28,087 nucleotides of DNA from an uncultured Atopobium sp. (GTDB lineage Bacteria > Actinomycetota > Coriobacteriia > Coriobacteriales > Atopobiaceae). The translations under genes were made by a program, and so were the position numbers. A model generated the notes under the pieces. It ran no database searches. It was not told where the DNA came from and saw only the letters and a list, made by a program, of their open reading frames with translations. The stretch is from contig CALKRF010000039.1 in NCBI GenBank assembly GCA_937990665.1, positions 1 through 28,087 on the forward strand, written 5' to 3'. Shown in pieces: positions 1 to 7,713 of this stretch (within the stretch, counting starts at the first letter, position 1; every line of letters begins with the position of its first letter).

Positions 1-159
1 AAGGTTACCGACAACTCGTTTACCTTTGGCGGCAAGCTTGAGTCTTTTGTGGGTCCCGTTATCTTTGCCGTCGGCGGCTCTGTTGAGGGCGACACCATTC
101 AAGGAATTGCTCACATCGCTAACCGAGACTTTGTGTTTACGGGCACAAGGGAGAGTTAA
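1..159 (+). CDS. C-terminal end of an unidentified protein (partial)
   Basis: Frame 1 is open from the window edge and ends at TAA 157-159, giving the last 52 residues of a protein whose start lies outside. The tail is rich in Gly, Val and Phe (for example FVGPVIFAVGGSVEGD), suggesting alternating beta strands. I see no signal, membrane helix or catalytic motif and do not recognise the family. Codon use is G+C-richer than in the following restriction genes, so it belongs to the neighbouring core chromosome rather than to the island. No clear terminator follows it before hsdR. Confidence 0.6.
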   Translation, partial: KVTDNSFTFGGKLESFVGPVIFAVGGSVEGDTIQGIAHIANRDFVFTGTRES

Positions 160-197
160 GGTAGCTGCAAAACTAGCCGATTTACCGTCTGATTGAA

Positions 198-226
198 TAG
201 CTTACTTATCCTTAACGTAATATAAT
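198..226 (+). promoter_or_regulatory. Putative promoter of the hsdRMS operon
   Basis: A perfect TATAAT lies at 221-226 in an AT-rich tract 56 bp before the hsdR ATG. The -35 region at the expected distance (AGCTTA, 198-203, 17-bp spacer) is poor, so only the -10 box is convincing. It is the only obvious candidate upstream of the three co-oriented genes. Confidence 0.4.
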
Positions 227-281
227 TTTTATTTGGTTTAAAAATTATTCTAATAATAAAATTACTTGAGGAAGAGCGGCT

Positions 282-3200
282 ATGAGGGTGCAATCGTGTG
301 AGTATTCAAACGGAGTATTCTTCAATGAAGACGGTTTTGAGCATGCAATCATTGAGCATCTTCAGGAGCAGCAGGGTTACGAGTATCTTTATGGTCCAGA
401 TGTTGCAAGAACATCTGACAGATTTGATGATGCGTTTCTTCCTGACATCATAGAATCTTCTATCGAGCATATTAATCCAGGTAAATCTAATAGAGCTGTA
501 GCTGAAGCAATAAAAAAGATTTCTTGTATCGAAGGCAGTAACCTTGTTGCCAAAAATAAGAGCTTTATGGATATGCTTCAGTGTGGGGTTGAGGTTTCTT
601 ATTTTGATGGAAAAGAAAATAGGAACGAACTAATTAAACTTGTTGATTTTGATAATCCTCAGAACAATACATTCCACGTTGTTAACCAGTGGACTTACGT
701 TGAAAGAGGGACCAATAAGCGTCCTGACATCATAGTTTTTGTTAATGGTTTGCCTTTGGTTGTTTTTGAATTAAAAAGTCCAGCAAATATCAATGCAGAC
801 ATTGAAGATGCATATCAGCAGATCCAGAACTATATAAAGCAGATTCCTAGCTTATTTGTCTTTAATGCGTTTTGCGTAATAACCGATATGCTTACGACAA
901 AGTGCGGAACTATTACTTCAAACGAAAGTCGCTTTATGGAGTGGAAAAGCGTTGATGGAAGTTATGAGTCAACGCAAGTTGCAGATTATTGCACTCTCTT
1001 AGATGGAATGTTCGACAAAGATAGACTCTGCAATATATTAAAAAACTTTATTTGTTTCTCTGATGAGACACCAAAGGATGTAAAGATTCTTGCCGGATAT
1101 CACCAATTCTTTGCAGTGAATAAAGCTTTGACCTGCGTTGAAAAAGCCATGAAAGAAAAAAATGGTAAAGGTGGCGTTTTCTGGCATACCCAAGGTAGCG
1201 GTAAATCACTTTCAATGGTGTTTTTAGCACATCTGTTACAACAAAATCTAGATAGTCCAACTCTTGTAGTAATTACGGATAGAAATGATCTGGATAATCA
1301 GTTATTTGGTCAGTTCAGCAGATGTCGAGAGTTTTTAAGACAGGATCCTTTACAGGCAAAACACTGTGAAAAGGGCGAAGGTAATCTTGCTGATTTGCTT
1401 AAGACTCGTGTAGCAAACGGCATCATTTTTACCACAATGCAGAAATTCACAGAAAGCATGGGTGTTCTTTCTGACCGCGATGACATCATTGTCATGTGCG
1501 ATGAGGCGCATCGTGGACAGTATGGTTTCGAAGAAAAGTTTGATGAAGACGGAACTCGTCATACAGGCTCTGCTCTTCTTATTCGAAGAGCATTTCCTAA
1601 TGCGACATATATTGGATTCACTGGTACACCGGTCAGCATGGAAGATCGTTCAACCCGAGAAGTCTTCGGTGACTATATCGATGTATACGATATGACTCAG
1701 GCAGTTGAGGACAAAGCAACGTTACCTGTTTACTATGAGAATAGGGTAGTAAAGCTGAAACTAAATGAGGATGTTCTCACAAAGATTGACAAGGAATATG
1801 AGCTCCTAACAAGAGAAGCAAATATTGAAACCATAGAAAAATCTAAGAAAAACCTTGCAAATATCGACGATGTTCTCGGTGCTCCAGAAGTTATCGACGA
1901 GCTTGTTAAAGATATCATTGAACATTATGAGATGAATAGACAATTTGAGTCTGCTAACAAAGCAATGATTGTTGCCTATTCAAGAACAATTGCAATGCGG
2001 ATTTACGAGAAAATCCTTGAGCTCAGGCCTGAATGGAAAGAGCAGGAAAAAGTCGGAGTCGTTATGACTCAGGGAAATCAGGATCCTGTTGAGTGGTTTG
2101 ATGTAGTAGGAAACAACGCTCATCGCAAAGAGATGGCAAAAAAGTTTAAGGATACATCTGATCCGCTAAAGATTGTCATTGTTGTTGACATGTGGTTGAC
2201 AGGTTTTGACGTTCCATCACTAGGAACTATGTACATCTACAAGTACATGAAGGACTTCAATTTAATGCAAGCAATTGCACGAGTTAACCGTGTCTATAAG
2301 GGCAAAGATGGCGGTTTGATTGTTGATTATGTCGGCATAGCAAATGCTCTAAAACAGGCAATGAAAGATTATACGAGCCGTGACCAAAAGAACTATGGTG
2401 ATCCTGACATCGGCTCAACCGTCTGGCCCAAGTTTCTTGAGAAACTTGAAGTTTGTCGCGATATTATGCACGGATATGATTATTCAGAGTTTATAAGTAC
2501 TACTTCTGATAGTAAGCGTGGAAGCTTGATTACTGGAGGAGTGGATTACTTAGTAGATGTTTCAAATAAAGCTCAAGAGCAAGATGGCGAGAAGACCCTG
2601 GCAATGGAATTTATTGAACAGGTTGGAATTCTTCTAAAGGCATTTGGCCTTGCAAAGAGTAAAGCTAATGATAAACAACGAATAGAGGTTGGATATTTCC
2701 AAGTAATGCGCGCACTTCTAATTCAGTTGACCACAGAAGGGACTCCAAACGTTAATGGAGGAGATTCAAAGCTAACCTTAAAGGAAGTAAACAAACACAT
2801 TGCAGAATTGCTTCAGCAAAACTTTGTTCACTCTGATGGTGTTATAAAGTTATTCAAAATAGAAGATGAAACAATTTCAGTGTTTGATGAAGAGTTCATC
2901 CATAGTCTTAAAAAGATGAAAGAAAAGAACCTTGCGGTTGAAATGCTGCGTAGGCTTCTTAATGAACAAATTAAAGGCTATAGGAAAAGAAGCGTTGTAC
3001 AATCTAAAAAATTCTCAGAAATAATGTCGGGAATTGTAAATGGTTATATCAATGGCCAGATTACAAACAGTGAAGTATTTGAAGAAATGCTAAAAATGGC
3101 CAAGGAAATGATGGCTGAAAATAATAAAGCTAAAGACCTTGGCTTAAACGATGAGGAGTTTGCTTTTTATGCAGCTCTAACTCAACCCGAAGCAGTACAA

Positions 3201-3431
3201 GATTACTATAAAGATAAGAATGAAGAGCTTGTTGCAATTACGCACAGTCTAGCCGATGAGCTTCGTGCAAAAAGAACCATGGATTGGCAGCGAAAAAATA
3301 GTGCTCGAAGCGCCATGAGAGCTTCTATTAAGAGACTTTTAAAAAAGCACAAGTATCCACCTGAGGGTATGGATTATGCTCTTGATGTAGTAATGGAACA
3401 ATGTGAGCATTGGGCAGACGCTGATATTTAG
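282..3431 (+). CDS. hsdR: Type I restriction enzyme HsdR (R subunit)
   Basis: Motor and nuclease subunit of a type I restriction-modification complex (R2M2S). It translocates DNA using ATP and cuts DNA lacking the methyl mark set by HsdM/HsdS. The 1049 residues match the length of EcoR124-like (type IC) HsdR. Visible motifs: an N-terminal PD-(D/E)xK nuclease with P148-D149 and FELK at 162-165; Walker A TQGSGKS around 303-309; DEAH at 407-410; motif III GFTGTP at 445-450; a helicase motif VI-like QAIARVNR near 665; then a helical C-terminal region that contacts the methylase. The ATG at 282 is preceded by GAGGAAG about 10 bp upstream. hsdM starts 11 bp after the stop, so the genes are an operon. 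Codon use is AT-richer than in genes to the right, consistent with acquisition. All key residues are present. Confidence 0.96.
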   Translation: MRVQSCEYSNGVFFNEDGFEHAIIEHLQEQQGYEYLYGPDVARTSDRFDDAFLPDIIESSIEHINPGKSNRAVAEAIKKISCIEGSNLVAKNKSFMDMLQCGVEVSYFDGKENRNELIKLVDFDNPQNNTFHVVNQWTYVERGTNKRPDIIVFVNGLPLVVFELKSPANINADIEDAYQQIQNYIKQIPSLFVFNAFCVITDMLTTKCGTITSNESRFMEWKSVDGSYESTQVADYCTLLDGMFDKDRLCNILKNFICFSDETPKDVKILAGYHQFFAVNKALTCVEKAMKEKNGKGGVFWHTQGSGKSLSMVFLAHLLQQNLDSPTLVVITDRNDLDNQLFGQFSRCREFLRQDPLQAKHCEKGEGNLADLLKTRVANGIIFTTMQKFTESMGVLSDRDDIIVMCDEAHRGQYGFEEKFDEDGTRHTGSALLIRRAFPNATYIGFTGTPVSMEDRSTREVFGDYIDVYDMTQAVEDKATLPVYYENRVVKLKLNEDVLTKIDKEYELLTREANIETIEKSKKNLANIDDVLGAPEVIDELVKDIIEHYEMNRQFESANKAMIVAYSRTIAMRIYEKILELRPEWKEQEKVGVVMTQGNQDPVEWFDVVGNNAHRKEMAKKFKDTSDPLKIVIVVDMWLTGFDVPSLGTMYIYKYMKDFNLMQAIARVNRVYKGKDGGLIVDYVGIANALKQAMKDYTSRDQKNYGDPDIGSTVWPKFLEKLEVCRDIMHGYDYSEFISTTSDSKRGSLITGGVDYLVDVSNKAQEQDGEKTLAMEFIEQVGILLKAFGLAKSKANDKQRIEVGYFQVMRALLIQLTTEGTPNVNGGDSKLTLKEVNKHIAELLQQNFVHSDGVIKLFKIEDETISVFDEEFIHSLKKMKEKNLAVEMLRRLLNEQIKGYRKRSVVQSKKFSEIMSGIVNGYINGQITNSEVFEEMLKMAKEMMAENNKAKDLGLNDEEFAFYAALTQPEAVQDYYKDKNEELVAITHSLADELRAKRTMDWQRKNSARSAMRASIKRLLKKHKYPPEGMDYALDVVMEQCEHWADADI

Positions 3432-3442
3432 AAAGGTTTAGC

Positions 3443-4954
3443 ATGGCTAAAGACACAAATAACGGAGCTGAGCTAGGCTTTGAGAAAGAAATATGGAATG
3501 CAGCATGCTTGCTAAGAGGTAATCTCGATGCTGCAGATTATAAAAATGTTGTTCTGGGATTAATCTTCTTGAAGTATCTTTCTGATCGATTTGATCAGCG
3601 CTATCAAGAGCTTGTTGCTGATGGAGATGGCTTTGAGGAAGATCGCGACTTTTACGAAGAAAAGCGTGTTTTCTATGTACCTGAAGAGGCTCGTTGGAAT
3701 TCTGTAGCAAAGGTTGCCCATGATCCTGAGATAGGCATTGCAATTGATACTGCAATGCAGGCTATCGAGAGAGAAAACGGTTCCCTTAAAGATGTTCTTC
3801 CTAAAAATTTTGCAAGGCCAGAACTTGATAAACGTCGCTTAGGTGAAGTCGTAGATTTATTCACAAACATTCAGCTTGCAGAAAATGAAAACGGTATAGA
3901 TGTCCTTGGCCGTACTTATGAGTACTGTCTTGCTAAATTTGCTGAACAAGAAGGAAAGCTTGCTGGTGAATTCTATACCCCTAGCTGTATCGTAAGAACT
4001 CTTGTTGAGGTTATTCAACCTTTCCACGGACGTGTTTATGACCCCTGTTGTGGTTCGGGCGGCATGTTTGTCCAAAGTGCAGATTTTGTAAAAGAGCACG
4101 GAGGAAGTGTAAGGGACGATATTACAGTTTTTGGTCAAGAGAGCAATCCTTCTACATGGAAACTTGCAACCATGAACCTTGCTATTAGAGGTATAGAGGC
4201 TGATCTTGGCAGCTATGCTGACACTTTCTTTAATGATCAACATAAACGCGAAAAGTTTGACTTTATTCTTGCGAATCCTCCATTCAATTTGAAGGACTGG
4301 GGAGGAGATAAGTTAGCAGAGGACGTTCGCTGGCAATATGGAATTCCACCTGTTGGAAATGCTAACTTCGCATGGTTGCAACATATGATTTGGCATTTGA
4401 ACGCTCAAGGTCGAATGGCAATGGTATTAGCAAATGGCTCTCTTTCAAGCCAGACAGGTACTGAAGGAGATATTCGCAAGGCAATAGTTGACGCTGATCT
4501 TGTGGATGGAATTGTTGCTCTTCCAGGCAAACTTTTCTATACAACGCAAATTCCAGTATCCTTATGGTTCATTGATAAGAATAAAAAACAGCCAGGAAAA
4601 ACGTTGTTTATAGATGCTCGTGAGATGGGCACTATGGTCAGCAGAAAGCTTTGTGAGCTTAAACAAGATACAGATATTAAAAAAATTGCGGATACCTTCC
4701 AACAGTTCCATGATGGAACATTAAAAGACGAGAAGGGATTCTGTTCGGTCGCATCGATAGAGGATATTTCGAAACAAGATTATATTTTGACTCCAGGTCG
4801 TTATGTAGGAATTTCTGAACAAGAAGATGATGGAGAGCCATTTGAAGAGAAAATGGCTCGCCTTACAAATGAAATTTCAAAATGTTTTGAAGAGTCAAAT
4901 CGTCTTCAAGAAGAAATCAAAAAGAATCTGGAGGCGCTTGGTTATGGCTTCTGA
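3443..4954 (+). CDS. hsdM: Type I N6-adenine DNA methyltransferase HsdM
   Basis: Methylation subunit. It transfers a methyl group from S-adenosylmethionine to N6 of adenine in the target chosen by HsdS, and is also needed for restriction. 503 residues, normal for type IC-like HsdM. An N-terminal helical domain (about 10-165) with the typical WNAACLLRGNLDAADYKNVV start is followed by the Rossmann catalytic domain: FYTP at 177-180, SAM-binding motif I DPCCGSGGMF at 200-209, and catalytic motif IV NPPF at 278-281, the form expected for N6-adenine methylases. A helical tail near 460-500 would contact HsdS. The start has AAAGG just upstream. The gene overlaps hsdS by 11 bp, suggesting translational coupling. 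It appears intact, so the methylase should be active with whichever HsdS is expressed. Confidence 0.96.
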   Translation: MAKDTNNGAELGFEKEIWNAACLLRGNLDAADYKNVVLGLIFLKYLSDRFDQRYQELVADGDGFEEDRDFYEEKRVFYVPEEARWNSVAKVAHDPEIGIAIDTAMQAIERENGSLKDVLPKNFARPELDKRRLGEVVDLFTNIQLAENENGIDVLGRTYEYCLAKFAEQEGKLAGEFYTPSCIVRTLVEVIQPFHGRVYDPCCGSGGMFVQSADFVKEHGGSVRDDITVFGQESNPSTWKLATMNLAIRGIEADLGSYADTFFNDQHKREKFDFILANPPFNLKDWGGDKLAEDVRWQYGIPPVGNANFAWLQHMIWHLNAQGRMAMVLANGSLSSQTGTEGDIRKAIVDADLVDGIVALPGKLFYTTQIPVSLWFIDKNKKQPGKTLFIDAREMGTMVSRKLCELKQDTDIKKIADTFQQFHDGTLKDEKGFCSVASIEDISKQDYILTPGRYVGISEQEDDGEPFEEKMARLTNEISKCFEESNRLQEEIKKNLEALGYGF

Positions 4955-5489
4955 GAGAATTAAAGTAAAAATAAAAGAGCTAGGAAAGGTTGTTGGAGGG
5001 GCAACTCCTTCTACAAGGAATCCCGAGAATTGGGGAGGTAGTATTCCTTGGTTAACCCCTAAAGATTTAGCAAATCATAGGGAAAGATTTATTAAAAAGG
5101 GAGAAAAGTGTATCTCTCAAAAAGGTTATGAATCTTGTTCAACAAAGATGCTGCCAAAAGGAACTGTGTTGTTTAGTTCGAGGGCCCCAATTGGATATTG
5201 TGCTATTGCAGAAAATGATATTTGCACTAATCAAGGTTTCAAATCCATCATTCCAAACGAAAATACTGATTCACTATTTTTGTATTACCTTTTAAAAAGT
5301 AATGTAGATGCTATTGCTAATCATGCATCTGGAACAACTTTTCCTGAAATTTCAGGAAAAACTATGGAAGAAATAGAAGTATTGATTCCTGAGGACAAAA
5401 ATGAACAAAAACAGATTGCAAGAGTTCTTAATGTTTTTGATAGGAAGATAGAAAATAATCTGAAGTTAAATGATTATTTATCTGCGTAG
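4944..5489 (+). CDS. hsdS: HsdS, N-terminal half only (TRD1 plus central conserved helix)
   Basis: Specificity subunit of the type I system, present here as 181 residues instead of the usual 380-420. It holds one target-recognition domain (about 5-150, with the typical IPWLTPKDL and FSSRAPIGY stretches) and the central conserved helix ending KIENNLKLNDYLSA. I start it at ATG 4944, which has GGAGG at 4930-4934 and overlaps the hsdM stop by 11 bp; an in-frame upstream start at 4827 would lie deep inside hsdM. The reading frame stops just past an 18-bp repeat whose inverted partner lies in the C-terminal half on the other strand. Recombination there would extend this gene to a full 387-residue HsdS. 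In the state seen, a half-subunit would be made; such halves can dimerise in EcoR124I and EcoDXXI-type systems. Confidence 0.9.
   Translation: MASERIKVKIKELGKVVGGATPSTRNPENWGGSIPWLTPKDLANHRERFIKKGEKCISQKGYESCSTKMLPKGTVLFSSRAPIGYCAIAENDICTNQGFKSIIPNENTDSLFLYYLLKSNVDAIANHASGTTFPEISGKTMEEIEVLIPEDKNEQKQIARVLNVFDRKIENNLKLNDYLSA
5464..5484 (+). repeat. Inverted repeat, left arm, in hsdS (switch site)
   Basis: Bases 5467-5484 (taaatgattatttatctg) are the exact reverse complement of 6117-6134. Extending to 5464 against 6137 gives 20 matches in 21. The repeat encodes LNDYLS of the HsdS central conserved region in the same frame in both halves, so recombination between the arms is seamless for the protein. 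Similarity ends abruptly on both sides. Confidence 0.93.
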
Positions 5490-6116
5490 GCAGCTAAATT
5501 CGAGAGACATCTATTTCACCTGACATGAGCTTGGGAAGCAGAGCGTCTCTATACTCAGCTAGCTTGCGTGATTCGACCTTCAGATTTATTAGCTCATTTA
5601 CCAAAGGCTGCATTCGTGTTGTAAGTATCTGCATCTCGTCATGACGAGGTATGAAAACTTCAGAGTCCTGTAATGCGCTGCGCTTGATATGACCCATAGT
5701 GGTTGCACGGTCCTTCGCCATTGAAACAAAGCGCCTCATGTGACGCTTAATCCATAAGTAGTAAAACCAACTCGGATATCGATCTGATGTGACCTTAAAA
5801 AGATGCTGATTGAGCCCAGCATCCCCGTCTGCCCAGAAATCTAAGAGTAAAGTCCCTGACCAAGAAAAGACCAAGTCGCCATCATGGATGCTCACAGATT
5901 TATCTATGTCACTACGACATCTCTCGGCATCGGAGCCACAGTAGCCTTGTCCGAGTTCGCGAATCTTTACAACCGGCAACCCTGGATCATTTCCCATTGG
6001 ACGGAACTTCTGCATTGCTAAGCCATTCTTATAGTTAGCGATATCTAGAAGAGATGCTGATGTCCAGTCAGACGACTTATGTAATATAAAATTGTTGAAT
6101 TCTGTGTCTAAAAGCT
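5485..6116. other. Predicted invertible segment carrying the HsdS C-terminal half
   Basis: The 632 bp between the inverted-repeat arms contain the second target-recognition domain of HsdS in reverse orientation, ending with the usual HsdS C-terminus. Inversion would place that frame directly after residue 180 of the + strand hsdS, with no frameshift, and would leave only a short stub (LNDYLSA then stop) on the - strand. Invertibility is inferred from repeat position and frame; only one orientation can be seen in a single sequence. Confidence 0.8.
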
Positions 6117-6198
6117 CAGATAAATAATCATTTAGCTGATTACACGATGAGTGATTGTGTATCGTTTCGCCCTTCTCCACCCACCGATAAAACGACAC
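5494..6198 (-). CDS. hsdS: HsdS, C-terminal half (TRD2), inverted and probably silent
   Basis: The - strand reading frame encodes the second half of a type I specificity subunit. After QLNDYLS it has TRD2, with the conserved NYKNGLAMQKFRP and LPVVKIRELGQG stretches, then the second conserved helix and the family C-terminus LLPKLMSGEIDVSRI. The open frame begins at GTG 6198, but the first 20 or so residues do not resemble HsdS, and I see no convincing ribosome-binding site. It is therefore probably an unexpressed cassette waiting to be joined to the + strand N-terminal half by inversion. It converges on that half with only 4 bp between the two stop codons. Intact and free of stops, it does not look like decay. 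If translated it would supply a TRD2-only half-subunit. Confidence 0.8.
   Translation of the reverse strand: MSFYRWVEKGETIHNHSSCNQLNDYLSELLDTEFNNFILHKSSDWTSASLLDIANYKNGLAMQKFRPMGNDPGLPVVKIRELGQGYCGSDAERCRSDIDKSVSIHDGDLVFSWSGTLLLDFWADGDAGLNQHLFKVTSDRYPSWFYYLWIKRHMRRFVSMAKDRATTMGHIKRSALQDSEVFIPRHDEMQILTTRMQPLVNELINLKVESRKLAEYRDALLPKLMSGEIDVSRI
6117..6137 (-). repeat. Inverted repeat, right arm, in the hsdS C-terminal half
   Basis: Partner of 5464-5484, perfect over 6117-6134 and 20 of 21 bp with the extension to 6137. Outside it the sequence no longer resembles hsdS, so the two half-genes share only this short crossover site. Confidence 0.93.
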
Positions 6199-6353
6199 CG
6201 TTCATGTGAACCCCATCTGTTTGGACAGTTGGGATTTCTCGTCAGCCGTATAGTCAAAGTGGCGTAATTTTGACGTACGGGATTGTTTGACAAGCGTGAT
6301 TGTTCGATTGCAGCTTCATTGGACGCGCAGTATCGGCAGAATCGGGGCGAGAA

Positions 6354-7538
6354 ATGCAAAAGTTACAGAAACGTCTTACAACGGCTTTGAGCGTGTTTAT
6401 GGCGCTGGTGCTTTCGTTTGCGCTGGTTGGGTGCAACGCGTTTCCGTTCCTACAGAACAACCCTGCCCAGCAGACAGCGCAGTCGTCAATCACAACGGGG
6501 GAAATCGAGGCAATACACGAGCCCAAGTTTGGCGGCAGCTACCTGGATATCGCCATCGACGATTTTAATAACCTGGGCTTTGAGTATGGCGACAGCGTGG
6601 ACGTTACGTTTAGTAACGGATACAAGCTCTCCGATATTCCGTACTACAACGGCAATTACACCAAAACCAACGAGCCACTGGTTGTTGCATATCCAGGCTA
6701 CCCTTACGTCTATGTGAGCGTAAATAATGGCGAGCCTCTATGGGAAAGCGCTGGTCTTAAGGCGGGAGATACGGCTACGGTGACGCTCCACGAGAAGCAG
6801 AAGTATGCAACGGTTCAGAAGGCCCTGGATGCAACGTATACTAATAATCGCTCCGACTACGCAAGTGACGAGGTCTTTGCCAACTTCCGCCCCATGAAGG
6901 GTGGAAATCTTGCCGAGGGCGTGATATATCGCTCGGCGTCGCCTATTGATAACCAGAACAATCGCGCACCTTACGCGGCAGATCTTGCTCAGAAGTGTGG
7001 CGTGCAGTTTATCCTGGACCTCGCGGACACCAATGAAGAGATTCAGGGCTATTACCAGAATGCGGACTACGACATTACGTGGCACAAAAGTCTGTATGAC
7101 GCAGGGAATGTTGCGGCTCTTAACCTCAACGCCAATTATCGGGGCGGTCAATATGCTTATCGCCTGGTAGCGGGTCTGCGCGAGATAATTCTGCATAAGG
7201 GGCCCTACCTTATTCACTGCACCGAGGGTAAGGATCGTACGGGCTTTGTCTGCGCTCTTCTCGAGGCACTTTGTGGCGCATCCTACGACGAGATGCGCGA
7301 CGACTATATGATCACCTACGGCAACTATTACGGCATTAACGAGAAGGACGATAAGGCTCGTTATGATGCCGTTGTTGATGTGAAGTTCGACGACATCGCT
7401 CGCTGTATTGCTGGGGTGCCTACGTACGGTTCGCTCGACGGAGCAGATTACGCAGCAGGAGCTCGCAAATATCTGACTGATGTTGGCATGACCGAGTGGG
7501 AAATCAACAAGCTTGTCGAAAGGCTGACGAACAAGTAG
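6354..7538 (+). CDS. Lipoprotein tyrosine/dual-specificity phosphatase
   Basis: 394 residues with a lipoprotein signal: KLQKR, a hydrophobic core, and lipobox LVGC with Cys27 as the lipidated residue, so it is anchored outside the membrane. The C-terminal half holds the Cys-dependent phosphatase signature HCTEGKDRTG (nucleophile near Cys289, CX5R), preceded by FILDLADTNEEI and NFRPMKGG of the Y_phosphatase3 / MptpB-like family. The N-terminal 50-150 region (LDIAIDDFNNLGFEYGD...) faintly recalls the C-terminal domain of SAM hydroxide adenosyltransferases; that is inference. The start is ATG 6354, since a TTG at 6300 would put 18 polar residues before the signal peptide. G+C-richer than the restriction genes beside it and followed by a strong terminator, so it is probably transcribed alone. 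Substrate (phosphotyrosine, phosphoinositide or other) cannot be read from the sequence. Confidence 0.85.
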   Translation: MQKLQKRLTTALSVFMALVLSFALVGCNAFPFLQNNPAQQTAQSSITTGEIEAIHEPKFGGSYLDIAIDDFNNLGFEYGDSVDVTFSNGYKLSDIPYYNGNYTKTNEPLVVAYPGYPYVYVSVNNGEPLWESAGLKAGDTATVTLHEKQKYATVQKALDATYTNNRSDYASDEVFANFRPMKGGNLAEGVIYRSASPIDNQNNRAPYAADLAQKCGVQFILDLADTNEEIQGYYQNADYDITWHKSLYDAGNVAALNLNANYRGGQYAYRLVAGLREIILHKGPYLIHCTEGKDRTGFVCALLEALCGASYDEMRDDYMITYGNYYGINEKDDKARYDAVVDVKFDDIARCIAGVPTYGSLDGADYAAGARKYLTDVGMTEWEINKLVERLTNK

Positions 7539-7595
7539 CGGGTTGCGGTCGCAAGCGGTCGCGGGTTGCGGCTGCGCTACGCGTGCGGGTCGCGG
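7538..7595 (+). repeat. GC-rich degenerate direct repeats after the phosphatase gene
   Basis: GCGGGTTGCGG at 7538-7548 recurs at 7561-7571 and as GCGGGTCGCGG at 7585-7595, with spacings of 23 and 24 bp. The first copy overlaps the stop codon's last base. Similar GCGGTCGCA-type words continue to about 7630 and recur in other spacers of the window. Function unknown. Confidence 0.7.
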
Positions 7596-7645
7596 CTGCG
7601 CACCAGCGGCGGTCGGAGCTGCGGCAAGAACTGACAGGTTAGTCG

Positions 7646-7679
7646 CCTGGCGAGAAGATTGATCTTCTCGCCAGGTTTT
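7646..7679 (+). terminator. Rho-independent terminator built from GGCGAGAA/TTCTCGCC
   Basis: A perfect 14-bp stem, 7646-7659 against 7662-7675, is followed by TTTT. The arms contain the octamer GGCGAGAA (7649-7656) and its complement (7665-7672), which recur in other terminators and spacers here. It ends the phosphatase transcript. Confidence 0.88.
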
Positions 7680-7713
7680 AGATTAGGTTTAAATTAATGA
7701 AGGGAGATTTAAA

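Noticed and set aside
4827..4943. Longer N-terminus for hsdS
   Set aside because: It would lie inside hsdM; the extra 39 residues are not HsdS-like, and ATG 4944 has a good GGAGG.
6287..6292. Perfect TTGACA -35 box upstream of the phosphatase gene
   Set aside because: No acceptable -10 sequence at 15-19 bp downstream, so a promoter could not be supported.
6300..6353. Upstream TTG start for the phosphatase
   Set aside because: It would bury the lipoprotein signal peptide behind 18 polar residues.
7538..7630. CRISPR-like direct repeats
   Set aside because: Repeats are about 11 bp and degenerate with 12-13 bp spacers; no cas genes.
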